Below, one piece after another: positions 1 through 6,867 of a stretch of 64,000 nt of DNA. Position 1 is the stretch's first letter, and the number at the start of each line of letters is the position of its first letter. The notes beneath the pieces are model-generated. The model did no database searches. It was not told the DNA's origin and was given only the letters and a program-made list of their open reading frames with translations. A program made the position numbers and the translations under genes. Source of the stretch: Spirochaetota bacterium (GTDB taxonomy: Bacteria; Spirochaetota; UBA4802; UBA5550); NCBI GenBank assembly GCA_016933025.1, contig JAFGBT010000006.1, forward strand, positions 91,078 to 155,077, read 5' to 3'.

Positions 1-916
1 TCACCGAGAGCGCCTCGACCACGAAGACGCCGCCCACAATGAAGAGGAATATCTCCTTCTTGATCATCACCGCCACGATGCCGATGACGCCCCCCAGCGC
101 CAGCGAGCCCGTGTCTCCCATGAACACCGTGGCCGGGTTGCTGTTGAACCAGAGGAACCCGAGGGAGGCGCCTATAAGCGCCGCGAGGAACACGGTAAGC
201 TCGGCCGCCTCCGGTATGTGGGGAATCCTCAGGTAAAGGGCGATTTTCGAGTGGCCGGTCAGGTAGGCCATAATCCCGAGGCTCACGCCCACGATTATGA
301 CCGACCCGATGGCCAGGCCGTCCAGGCCGTCAGTGAGATTGACCGCGTTGGTGGTGGATACGATCACGATGACGGCGAAGAAGACCCATAAAAAACCGAT
401 GTCGAGGATCGGGGCGTTCACGAATGGAAGATACACCATCGAAACCTCTCTGTAATTTGACGGATAAACATATACCAGCATTGCGACCGCGAGGGCGATA
501 AGCACCTGGAAGAGGAGCTTCACTCTGGCCGATATACCCTCTTTTTTCTTCAAGATGGACTTGATATAGTCGTCCGCGAACCCCAGGCCCGCGAGCGACA
601 GGGTAGCGCCGATCAGTATGAGGAGAAACCGGTTCGTGAAGTTGCCCCAGAGGGATATGGAGAGAAGAACTGCGCCGATTATGATAACGCCCCCCATGGT
701 CGGGGTTCCTGCCTTCTGCTGGTGGCTCTCCGGCCCCAGCTTCCTGATCTCCTCGCCCAGCCTGAGCGCGCGGAGCCAGCGGATAACGATGTTCCCGAAT
801 ATGAGAACGAGGAGAAGCGCGGTGACGGCGGCATACGCCGACCTGAAGGTTATGTACTGGAACAGGCGAAGGAATGACAGGTATTCTTTCAGCGGTAATA
901 TAAAATGATAGAGCAT
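1..916 (-). CDS. mraY: MraY, phospho-MurNAc-pentapeptide transferase (partial)
   Basis: Inner-membrane enzyme that transfers phospho-MurNAc-pentapeptide from UDP to undecaprenyl phosphate to make lipid I. About the first 305 codons are present and the 3' end lies beyond the left edge of the window. The translation is strongly hydrophobic. It carries the family motifs TPTMGGV (about residues 71-77), VNLTDGLDGLAIG (about 190) and FMGDTGSLALGG (about 268), which hold active-site aspartates. The ATG at 914-916 lies one base after the murF stop codon (918-920), so it is translated as the distal gene of the mraZ-rsmH-ftsL-murE-murF-mraY operon. Identification is firm; only completeness is unknown. 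Confidence 0.96.
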   Translation of the reverse strand, partial: MLYHFILPLKEYLSFLRLFQYITFRSAYAAVTALLLVLIFGNIVIRWLRALRLGEEIRKLGPESHQQKAGTPTMGGVIIIGAVLLSISLWGNFTNRFLLILIGATLSLAGLGFADDYIKSILKKKEGISARVKLLFQVLIALAVAMLVYVYPSNYREVSMVYLPFVNAPILDIGFLWVFFAVIVIVSTTNAVNLTDGLDGLAIGSVIIVGVSLGIMAYLTGHSKIALYLRIPHIPEAAELTVFLAALIGASLGFLWFNSNPATVFMGDTGSLALGGVIGIVAVMIKKEIFLFIVGGVFVVEALSV

Positions 917-917
917 C

Positions 918-2315
918 TCACACTCCTCTCTCGGTCATGGCGCGCACCACGTCTTCCATTCTCATCGAGCGCGAGCCCTTGATTAAAATAACGTCGTTCT
1001 CGTCCGCGGTTGTCATGAGAAACCGGGACAGCTCGTCCTTTGTCTCGAATTGCCTGATATGCCCCGCCGGCATCCCCGCCTTCGCGGCGCCTTCGGCGTA
1101 GCAGCCGGCCATCTCTCCCCAGAGGAGCAGCAGGTCAAAGCCCTTTTCGGCCGCGGTCCTCCCGCACTCCGCGTGACAGCGCTCCGCCGATGCCCCCAGC
1201 TCCTTCATGTCAGAAAGCACCGCAATTTTTCTCCGGCCGGGAAAGATCTCGGCCGTCGAGCGGAGCGCATACCCGAGGGACATCGGGTTGGCATTGTAGC
1301 TGTCGTTGATCAGTATCCATCCCCTGTCAACGACCTGGCTCCGTCCGTCGACGTTCACAAAACCTTCCAGCGCAGACCGCACCGCATCCGGCGCGACGCC
1401 GTATTCCGCCGCGACCGCGATCGCGGCGATAACGTTGTAGACGTTGTGGATCCCGTAGAGCGGAACGGTTATCTCGACGCCGCCCCAGGCGACCGCAAGG
1501 CTTGTCTGGTAGAGGCGGTAGGAGTCGGGCCGTATGTCCGCCTTCTCCGAGAGGCCGAAGGTTCCCACCACCAGATCCATCTCCCGCGCCTTTTTCATGA
1601 TGACGTCCAGACAATCCGTTTCGCGGTTCACCAGGAGCTTCGAGCCGGATTTCATCCCGTTCATGATCTCCGCCTTGGCCCCGGCAACGTTCTCCACCGA
1701 GCCGAGGAACTCGAGGTGGCCCTCACCCACGTTGGTGATGACCGACAGGTCCGGCCTGACGATGCGGGAGAGGCGTTCAAGCTCGCCCGCGTGGTTCATT
1801 CCCATCTCGATCACCGCCATCTCGTGGGAGTCCCGCAGGCCCAGCAGGGTTATGGGAACGCCTATCTCGTTGTTGTAGTTCTTCATGTTTCTGACGCAGT
1901 TCCACCGGACGGATAGAACGGCGTGGACAAGCTCTTTGGTGGTGGTCTTTCCGTTGGTCCCGGTTACGCCTATCACCTCGGGGTCGATACGGTCGCGGTG
2001 CCGGGCGGCCATGGCCCCCAGCGCCTTCAGCGTGTCGTCGCAGGTGATCTCCGCAATATCGTTGCGCGCCGCCGTGTCGGTGAATCCCCGCCTCATGGTG
2101 AGGTATGATTTGACGCGCCGGCCCTCCGAGAGCTGACTGATGAAGTCGTGGCCGTCGAAGGTCTGGCCGACGAGCGGAATGAAAAGGCCATTTCGTCCCG
2201 GCTCGCGCGAATCGGTCGTCACGGTCTCGATGACCGTGCCCGGATCACCGGCGGTTATCCGCCCCCCGCACGCCTCCGCGATCCACCCGACTGTTGTCAT
2301 GTGTTCCACTATCAA
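918..2315 (-). CDS. murF: MurF, UDP-MurNAc-tripeptide--D-Ala-D-Ala ligase
   Basis: Cytoplasmic Mur ligase that adds D-Ala-D-Ala to UDP-MurNAc-tripeptide, the last soluble step of the peptidoglycan precursor. The protein is 465 aa, normal for MurF. It has the N-terminal substrate domain (DSREPGRNGLFIPLVG, about 35-50), the P-loop GVTGTNGKTTTKE (about 116-128), the central-domain signature NYNNEIGVP and the C-terminal DSYNANPMS motif. The first codon used here is TTG at 2315, preceded at normal spacing by AGGAGA; an in-frame ATG six codons in is the alternative. It sits 9 bases after murE and 1 base before mraY. Confidence 0.97.
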   Translation of the reverse strand: MIVEHMTTVGWIAEACGGRITAGDPGTVIETVTTDSREPGRNGLFIPLVGQTFDGHDFISQLSEGRRVKSYLTMRRGFTDTAARNDIAEITCDDTLKALGAMAARHRDRIDPEVIGVTGTNGKTTTKELVHAVLSVRWNCVRNMKNYNNEIGVPITLLGLRDSHEMAVIEMGMNHAGELERLSRIVRPDLSVITNVGEGHLEFLGSVENVAGAKAEIMNGMKSGSKLLVNRETDCLDVIMKKAREMDLVVGTFGLSEKADIRPDSYRLYQTSLAVAWGGVEITVPLYGIHNVYNVIAAIAVAAEYGVAPDAVRSALEGFVNVDGRSQVVDRGWILINDSYNANPMSLGYALRSTAEIFPGRRKIAVLSDMKELGASAERCHAECGRTAAEKGFDLLLLWGEMAGCYAEGAAKAGMPAGHIRQFETKDELSRFLMTTADENDVILIKGSRSMRMEDVVRAMTERGV

Positions 2316-2324
2316 TCCGCTCTC

Positions 2325-3839
2325 CTACAGACAGCTCGCCGCCACTTCCTTGTCGTCAAAATGTATCTTCTCGGTCCCTATGATCTGATAATCCTCATGC
2401 CCCTTCCCGGCGATGACGACGATGTCCCCCTCGCCGGCAAGCGAAACGGCGCGGGCGATAGCCTCCGTCCGCTCCGGTATGACTTCATGATTGCTCCCCT
2501 CCAGCCCGGAGACGATGTCCTGGATAATCCGGGCCGGTTCCTCGGTGCGCGGGTTGTCGCTGGTGACAATGGCGAGGTCCGAGTTCTCCTCGGCTACCTT
2601 CCCCATCAGGGGTCGCTTGCTCCGATCGCGGTCGCCGCCGCATCCGAACACGGTGATGATCTTCCGGTGGCCCAGCTCGTTGACCGACCTGAGGAGCTTG
2701 TGGAGGGCATCCACCGTGTGGGCGTAGTCGACGATGACCACGAAGCCCTTTCCGGTCTTAAGCACGTCGAATCTGCCGGGAACGGTCTCCAGGTCGGAGA
2801 GGCCGCTGATGATCGCCTCGTAGTCTATGCCCATCTGGTGCGACACGGCCAGCGCCGCCAGTGAATTATAGAGCTGGAACGTGCCGAGCAGCTTGAGCTG
2901 CACTGCGAGGCCGGGATCGGGCCGCTGCAGCGTATAGCGCAGTCCGTGGATGGAATTGTCGATGCTTGCCGGATCCGGCATGTAATCGGCATCGGAGTCG
3001 ATCGCGAAGGTCTTCATCGGGAACGAGTAGTGGTTGCGCATCAGGATGATCTCTCGTCCGTAGGGATCATCCGCGTTCACCACGGCGCACCGGCCCTTCT
3101 TGAAGCTCGCCTCGAGGAGTCCGAAAATCTTCTTCTTGGCGTTAAAATAGCTCTCAAAATCGTGATGGAAGTCGAGGTGGTCTCTGGTCAGGTTGGTGAA
3201 CACGGCCGCGTCGAGGTCGATGTCCTCGGCCCGCCTGAGCTCGAGGGCGTGGGAGGAAATCTCCATGATCGCCATGTCGACGCCGTCGCGCCGCATCTTC
3301 CAGAGGATCTCCTGCAGATCGCGCGACTCCGGGGTGGTGTTCACCGCCGGGTAAAACTTCCCGCCCCACCGGTAGTTAATGGTGCCGATGACGCCCGGAT
3401 TGAAACCGTGACGCTTCATGATCGATTCCAGCATGTAGGTGATCGACGTCTTGCCGTTGGTGCCGGTGATGCCGACCATCAGCATCGACCGCGACGGGAA
3501 TCCGAAGAAGGCAGCCGAAAGACGCGAGAGGGCGGCCCTGGAGTCGTCCGACACCAGCAGACCGACGCCCCTCTCTTTCAGGTGCGCAAACTCGCCCGCC
3601 CTGCTCCTCGCGACGCAGACGGCGGAGGCGCCGGCCTCGATCGCGGTCCCGATGAACCGGTGGCCGTCGCTGGTAAGCCCCTCCACCGCGATAAAGAGGC
3701 TTCCCTTTCTCACCTTCCGCGAATCGTATTCGACAGAGGTTATCTGCGACCCCTCTCCGCTCACAAGCTCCGTCGCACCCCCGGAATCATTGACCAGGTC
3801 GGCAAGAAGCGCCTTGATCTGTATGCCGTTATTGAGCAT
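2325..3839 (-). CDS. murE: MurE, UDP-MurNAc-dipeptide--diamino acid ligase
   Basis: Cytoplasmic ATP-dependent ligase that adds the third amino acid of the stem peptide. The P-loop GITGTNGKTSITYM lies near residues 123-136, the carbamylated-lysine region NTTPESRDLQ near 168-177, and the specificity motif SDNPRTEEP near 427-435. In characterised MurE enzymes DNPR marks meso-diaminopimelate addition; Lys- or Orn-adding enzymes differ here. This is informative because Treponema and Borrelia use ornithine and Leptospira uses DAP. The ATG at 3839 is preceded directly by an in-frame GTG at 3842. The gene overlaps the end of ftsL by about 11-14 bases. Confidence 0.97.
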   Translation of the reverse strand: MLNNGIQIKALLADLVNDSGGATELVSGEGSQITSVEYDSRKVRKGSLFIAVEGLTSDGHRFIGTAIEAGASAVCVARSRAGEFAHLKERGVGLLVSDDSRAALSRLSAAFFGFPSRSMLMVGITGTNGKTSITYMLESIMKRHGFNPGVIGTINYRWGGKFYPAVNTTPESRDLQEILWKMRRDGVDMAIMEISSHALELRRAEDIDLDAAVFTNLTRDHLDFHHDFESYFNAKKKIFGLLEASFKKGRCAVVNADDPYGREIILMRNHYSFPMKTFAIDSDADYMPDPASIDNSIHGLRYTLQRPDPGLAVQLKLLGTFQLYNSLAALAVSHQMGIDYEAIISGLSDLETVPGRFDVLKTGKGFVVIVDYAHTVDALHKLLRSVNELGHRKIITVFGCGGDRDRSKRPLMGKVAEENSDLAIVTSDNPRTEEPARIIQDIVSGLEGSNHEVIPERTEAIARAVSLAGEGDIVVIAGKGHEDYQIIGTEKIHFDDKEVAASCL

Positions 3840-4071
3840 CACGTTTGTTCACCACTATAACGTCAAAATCCCGCAGAGACATCTGCCGCATGCCGTATTT
3901 CCAGGCATGGTCTTCAACGGCCGCCATGCGCCGGTACCGCTCGATCTCGTAGAGGAGACGGTCCTTATTCATGATAAGCCGGTTGGCCTTCCCCGAAAGG
4001 GAGCGGTGCTCCATCTCAATCTTCACCACCTCGATGTTCTGCCAGACGTACATCAGCACGAAAAGGCTCAT
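3829..4071 (-). CDS. ftsL: FtsL-like division protein (start uncertain)
   Basis: Small bitopic protein expected between rsmH and murE: a hydrophobic N-terminus, then a basic/acidic coiled-coil-like stretch (NKDRLLYEIERYRRM) and a short tail. FtsL acts with FtsB and FtsQ in the divisome. The first ATG (4071) would leave only about ten hydrophobic residues, too short for a membrane span. The open frame continues upstream without an ATG, GTG or TTG to the rsmH TAG at 4120-4122 and adds a run of Ile/Phe/Tyr codons that would complete the span. A GGGAGG lies at 4105-4110, followed six bases later by ATC. The true start may therefore be non-canonical. The assignment rests on position and architecture, since FtsL is poorly conserved. 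Confidence 0.7.
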   Translation of the reverse strand: MSLFVLMYVWQNIEVVKIEMEHRSLSGKANRLIMNKDRLLYEIERYRRMAAVEDHAWKYGMRQMSLRDFDVIVVNKRDAQ

Positions 4072-4119
4072 CGAAAATATTATGATGAAGTATTTGATAA
4101 CGGCCCTCCCGTCATATTC

Positions 4120-5082
4120 CTATATCCGCTCGCAGACCCTGAGACGCGCGCTCCGGGCCCTGCTGTTGCTCTCAATTTCGCTCATTTCCGGCCTCACCGG
4201 CTTTTTCGTCAATAGTTTTACGAGGGGCCCCTCGACGCAACGGCAATTCCGGGGCTCCTCCCCGCACGTGCACCCCCTGCTCAACCGCCTGAACGTCTCC
4301 TTAACGATCCGGTCCTCAAGGGAATGAAAGGATATCGCCATGATCCTGCCGCCGGATGCCAGGAGGCCGTACGCTTCCCTGAGGCCCGACTCGATGGCGG
4401 CGAGTTCGTCGTTCGCGGCTATCCTGAGGGCCTGAAACACCCGCGTTGCAGGGTGTATGTTCCGCACGTGGAATTTTTTCGGTATGGCCCGGAGCACGAT
4501 GTCAGCCAGCGCGCCGGTTGTCTCAACCGGCGCGCTCTTCCGAGCGCGCGCTATTGCGGCCGCGATTTTCCTTGACCAGCGCTCCTCGCCAAGACGAAAG
4601 ATGACGTCCGCGAGTCTCTTCTCGTCAGACGAGTTCACGATATCGTACGCGCTTTCTCCCGCTTCATCCAGCCTCATATCGAGCCTTTCATCCTTTGCAA
4701 AACTGAATCCCCTCCCGCTTTTCTCGAAATGAAAAGAAGAGATCCCGAAATCAAACAGAACGTACTGCACCCCGGGCGTCAATTTATCAGGGTGCTCAGA
4801 AATATGAGAAAAATTATCGTTAATGAAATCAATTCGGTTTCCATACGCACCCAGCCTCTCCCGTGCAATATTGAGAATCGCGCCGTCCCTGTCGAAGGCC
4901 ACGATCCTGAGACCGTCAAACCTCTTCAGAAAAAGCTCCGAATGACCCCCTTCGCCCACCGTACAGTCCACCAGGGTCCCCGTTCCCCGGTGCGTCGAAG
5001 TCTCTATGAAATGGACCAGTTCCTCCGGCATTACAGGTATGTGCGTATAATCCACGGAACCCCCAACTGTATTATGTCGCAT
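4120..5082 (-). CDS. rsmH: RsmH, 16S rRNA m4C1402 methyltransferase
   Basis: SAM-dependent methyltransferase for N4 of C1402 in 16S rRNA (formerly MraW). The typical start HIPVMPEELV is followed by the SAM loop DCTVGEGGHSELFL, then FDFGISSFHFE and the signature MAISFHSLEDRIVK, with a C-terminal cysteine-rich CTCGEEPRNCRC and KKPVRP. The ATG at 5082 gives 320 aa. A GTG at 5055 with a GGGGG at good spacing begins nine codons later, just before the conserved part, and may be the real start (311 aa). It lies 49 bases after mraZ and ends with TAG. Confidence 0.96.
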   Translation of the reverse strand: MRHNTVGGSVDYTHIPVMPEELVHFIETSTHRGTGTLVDCTVGEGGHSELFLKRFDGLRIVAFDRDGAILNIARERLGAYGNRIDFINDNFSHISEHPDKLTPGVQYVLFDFGISSFHFEKSGRGFSFAKDERLDMRLDEAGESAYDIVNSSDEKRLADVIFRLGEERWSRKIAAAIARARKSAPVETTGALADIVLRAIPKKFHVRNIHPATRVFQALRIAANDELAAIESGLREAYGLLASGGRIMAISFHSLEDRIVKETFRRLSRGCTCGEEPRNCRCVEGPLVKLLTKKPVRPEMSEIESNSRARSARLRVCERI

Positions 5083-5131
5083 TAGAACCGGTTCATCGTC
5101 GAAATTATCGCGCGCTCCGCGTGCGATAAGC

Positions 5132-5569
5132 CTATATGCCGAGATCGCCCGCCAGAGCGTTCAGCGAATCCTGGTCCGGACGATACTGGTTATAAATCTC
5201 TGTCGCCCAGATCTCGATCCGGTCATTGAGCCCCAGTATGGTGACCTCGCTCCTTATCTGCGCGTACTCAAGGTGGCTCGCGGGGATTACGATCCTCCCC
5301 TGTTTGTCGAGTTCCTGGTCGCGCGCGCCGCCCATGAGATGGCGGATCCAGTTCCTGTTGGTGGGATGTGACTGCGGGAGAGGAACGAGCTTTTCCCTGA
5401 CAAAGCGCTCCCAGTCCTCTTCGCGGAAGGCCATGATGCACCTGTCAAACCCGTAGGTCAACACGAGCTTGTTTACATAAGCCTTCTCCCCGAACGCCTT
5501 GCGGAGCTTTACCGGGATAGCCACCCTTCCTTTCTCGTCCAGGGTAGGATGATACTCACCCATGAACAT
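5132..5569 (-). CDS. mraZ: MraZ, dcw-cluster transcriptional regulator
   Basis: AbrB/SpoVT-like DNA-binding protein that represses its own division/wall operon in the bacteria where it has been studied. The 145 aa protein has two related halves: GEYHPTLDEKGRVAIPVKLR (about 4-23) and QELDKQGRIVIPASHLEYA (about 84-102), each with a DxKGR/DxQGR core. It is the first gene of the operon. Its promoter region contains two perfect and two degenerate TGGGG-type boxes at exact 10-base spacing that overlap the predicted transcription start, which fits autoregulation. Confidence 0.96.
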   Translation of the reverse strand: MFMGEYHPTLDEKGRVAIPVKLRKAFGEKAYVNKLVLTYGFDRCIMAFREEDWERFVREKLVPLPQSHPTNRNWIRHLMGGARDQELDKQGRIVIPASHLEYAQIRSEVTILGLNDRIEIWATEIYNQYRPDQDSLNALAGDLGI

Positions 5570-5597
5570 GCTATAACCACCACCAACAGGAGAGATT

Positions 5598-5632
5598 CAA
5601 CAAAAATCCCCACATATCCCCACTATTTACCA
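5598..5632 (-). promoter_or_regulatory. MraZ operator (phased TGGGG boxes)
   Basis: On the minus strand two perfect TGGGG repeats (5618-5622 and 5608-5612) start exactly 10 bases apart. They are flanked in the same 10-base phase by the degenerate boxes TGGTA (5628-5632) and TGTTG (5598-5602). MraZ is known to bind TGGG direct repeats separated by 5-base spacers upstream of mraZ, so this is the expected operator. It overlaps the -10 element and transcription start of the promoter next to it. Confidence 0.85.
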
Positions 5633-5652
5633 TATGAGACATAATTTGTCAA
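5624..5652 (-). promoter_or_regulatory. sigma70-type promoter of the mraZ operon
   Basis: Minus-strand TTGACA (5647-5652), a 17-base spacer and TAAATA (5624-5629). The predicted start near 5617 gives a leader of about 48 bases before the mraZ ATG at 5569. The -10 box lies between MraZ operator boxes. Confidence 0.8.
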
Positions 5653-5771
5653 GTGCAAAATGAAATTTTTATGATTTTTGTCTATAAATAATATCTTAGC
5701 AAATTTTCCTTGACACTTGCCGCCCAACATAATTTGTAAATACATCATTTGGCTTATATGCCATTGAAATT

Positions 5772-5973
5772 GAAGTTGATTCAGGCGGATTTCCCTGTTT
5801 TTTGCTTGTGCCATTAGATACCCGAAGCACAATCAACTCAGCGACGAGCAAAACAGGAGGTTTTGCGTGAAGCGAGGATGGCGCACGATGCGCCTTCCGC
5901 AGCAAAACAAACGACTCCGGTTGCGCACATATTTACAGAGCAAAAAAAAGAGGAATCCGCCTAATTCGACTTC
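5772..5973. repeat. Large multi-stem palindromic element 1
   Basis: This fills most of the gene-free stretch between the mraZ promoter and tRNA-Gly. Outer imperfect inverted arms of about 38 bases (5772-5810 and 5936-5973) share AGGCGGATT and a T-run/A-run. Inside are a stem-loop GCAAAAC-AGGAG-GTTTTGC (5848-5866) and a perfect 6-bp hairpin GGCGCA-CGA-TGCGCC (5880-5894), joined by the linker GTGAAGCGAGGAT. The same inner motifs occur in elements at 41713-41874 and 47910-48012. Short reading frames crossing it on the minus strand look non-coding. Its function is unknown: a mobile palindrome or a structured RNA. Confidence 0.7.
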
Positions 5974-6033
5974 TGAGTATGCGGATCATGGGGTGCCGGA
6001 GGTGAAAATTACCCCATAATAATATAGCTGACC

Positions 6034-6104
6034 GCGGGTGTAGTTCAGTGGCAGAACTCCAGCCTTCCAAGCTGGTCACGTGGGTTCGATTCCCATCACC
6101 CGCT
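6034..6104 (+). tRNA. tRNA-Gly (anticodon TCC)
   Basis: A 71-base cloverleaf. The acceptor arms GCGGGTG (6034-6040) and CACCCGC (6097-6103) pair perfectly. The anticodon arm CCAGC-CTTCCAA-GCTGG gives anticodon TCC, reading GGA (and probably GGG). The T-arm contains GGTTCGATTCC. The 3' CCA is not encoded. A GC-rich hairpin follows at 6127-6156. Confidence 0.96.
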
Positions 6105-6126
6105 TATTATTAAAGAAAGAAAACCG

Positions 6127-6156
6127 ATAAGGCGAGGTCAAATGACCCCGCCTTAT
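6127..6156 (+). terminator. Hairpin after tRNA-Gly (palindrome family)
   Basis: Stem ATAAGGCGAGGTCA (6127-6140) pairs with TGACCCCGCCTTAT (6143-6156) with one mismatch. It has no strong T-run, so simple intrinsic termination is not certain. It belongs to a short palindrome family (core AGGCGnGGT...ACCnCGCCT) also seen at 14527, 41670 and 57416. Confidence 0.55.
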
Positions 6157-6177
6157 TAGCTGATGGAGGCCACCATC

Positions 6178-6552
6178 ATGTACGATATTACGACACTCCG
6201 ACCTGAATCACTCTGGCAGGTGATATTTAAGGATGCCGGCTCCTGGCGGGCCGGGCTGTACAGGCCCGAAGCAACGGGCCCTGAAGACATTAACACCCTG
6301 GAAAAGCACTCCTGTCCGGAGCTGTTCATATGTCTCGGCGGGCGAATGGGCCTCATACTTAAAGACGCGGAAGGAGAGCATATCGCCGAATTCCAACCGA
6401 ACCAGGCACTCATGATCGAGGATTATCACAACGGCTTCGCAATCGACCCGGTCGGATATTTCCTCGTGGTTGAACGGACATCATTCACGACCGAGTACAT
6501 CGACCGAAAAACCGGGAATTGTATTAACATAGTTACAGTACATGATATATGA
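6178..6552 (+). CDS. Small cupin-like protein
   Basis: About 124 aa. It looks like a single cupin barrel: ELFICLGGRMGLILKD resembles cupin motif 1 without the usual HxH, and PNQALMIEDYHNGFAIDP resembles the motif-2 region. Substrate and metal are unknown, and the usual metal-binding histidines are largely absent, so it may bind a ligand rather than catalyse. The ATG at 6178 is chosen because GGAGG at 6165-6169 sits 8 bases upstream; the ATG at 6163 would start inside that site. Twelve bases separate it from the thiamine-binding gene, so the two are probably one operon. Confidence 0.75.
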   Translation: MYDITTLRPESLWQVIFKDAGSWRAGLYRPEATGPEDINTLEKHSCPELFICLGGRMGLILKDAEGEHIAEFQPNQALMIEDYHNGFAIDPVGYFLVVERTSFTTEYIDRKTGNCINIVTVHDI

Positions 6553-6564
6553 TGGAGGAAACCT

Positions 6565-6867
6565 ATGAGCGCACTGGCTGAACTTTCCATCTTTCCGCTG
6601 GGCAAAGGCGAAAGCGTGAGCTCCTACGTGGCCGGGGCCGTCGCCGTGGTGCAATCAAGCGGTCTCGACTTCCAGGTGGGGCCGATGGGCACCTGCTTCG
6701 AAGGCGGGTGGGACGACGTACTGCGCGTCGCCGGGGAATGCATGGACTCGATGAAAAACGGATGCAACAGGGTATACATGGTTCTTAAAGTCGACTACCG
6801 GGCCGACATGGACAACCGGATGAAGGGCAAGGTCGAGTCATTAACGGGGAAGATGGAAACCTGCTGA
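6565..6867 (+). CDS. MTH1187-family thiamine-binding protein
   Basis: A 100 aa protein of the UPF0045/MTH1187 (YkoF-like) family, small ferredoxin-fold proteins that bind thiamine or its pyrimidine part in the cytoplasm. Visible family features are the start AELSIFPLGKGESVSSYV, the ligand-pocket stretch LDFQVGPMGTCFEG (about 34-47) and RVYMVLKVDYRAD. A clear site GGAGG precedes the ATG at 6565. The stop is immediately followed, with no gap, by the stop of the convergent gene at 6868-8904. Confidence 0.88.
   Translation: MSALAELSIFPLGKGESVSSYVAGAVAVVQSSGLDFQVGPMGTCFEGGWDDVLRVAGECMDSMKNGCNRVYMVLKVDYRADMDNRMKGKVESLTGKMETC

Noticed and set aside
1050..1916. Long open frame (288 codons) on the plus strand over murF
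   Set aside because: Antisense shadow of a strongly conserved gene. The frame is rich in Arg/His/Pro and lacks a ribosome site; similar shadows lie over murE, uvrA, the EF-G gene and the dehydratase genes.
4072..5082. RsmH-FtsL fusion by readthrough of the TAG at 4120-4122
   Set aside because: Possible because the frames coincide, but RsmH ends normally and a GGGAGG sits just after the stop. Separate initiation is the simpler reading.
5623..5905. Two minus-strand frames of 69 codons upstream of mraZ
   Set aside because: They overlap the mraZ promoter, operator and palindromic element 1, have no ribosome site and no protein-like pattern.
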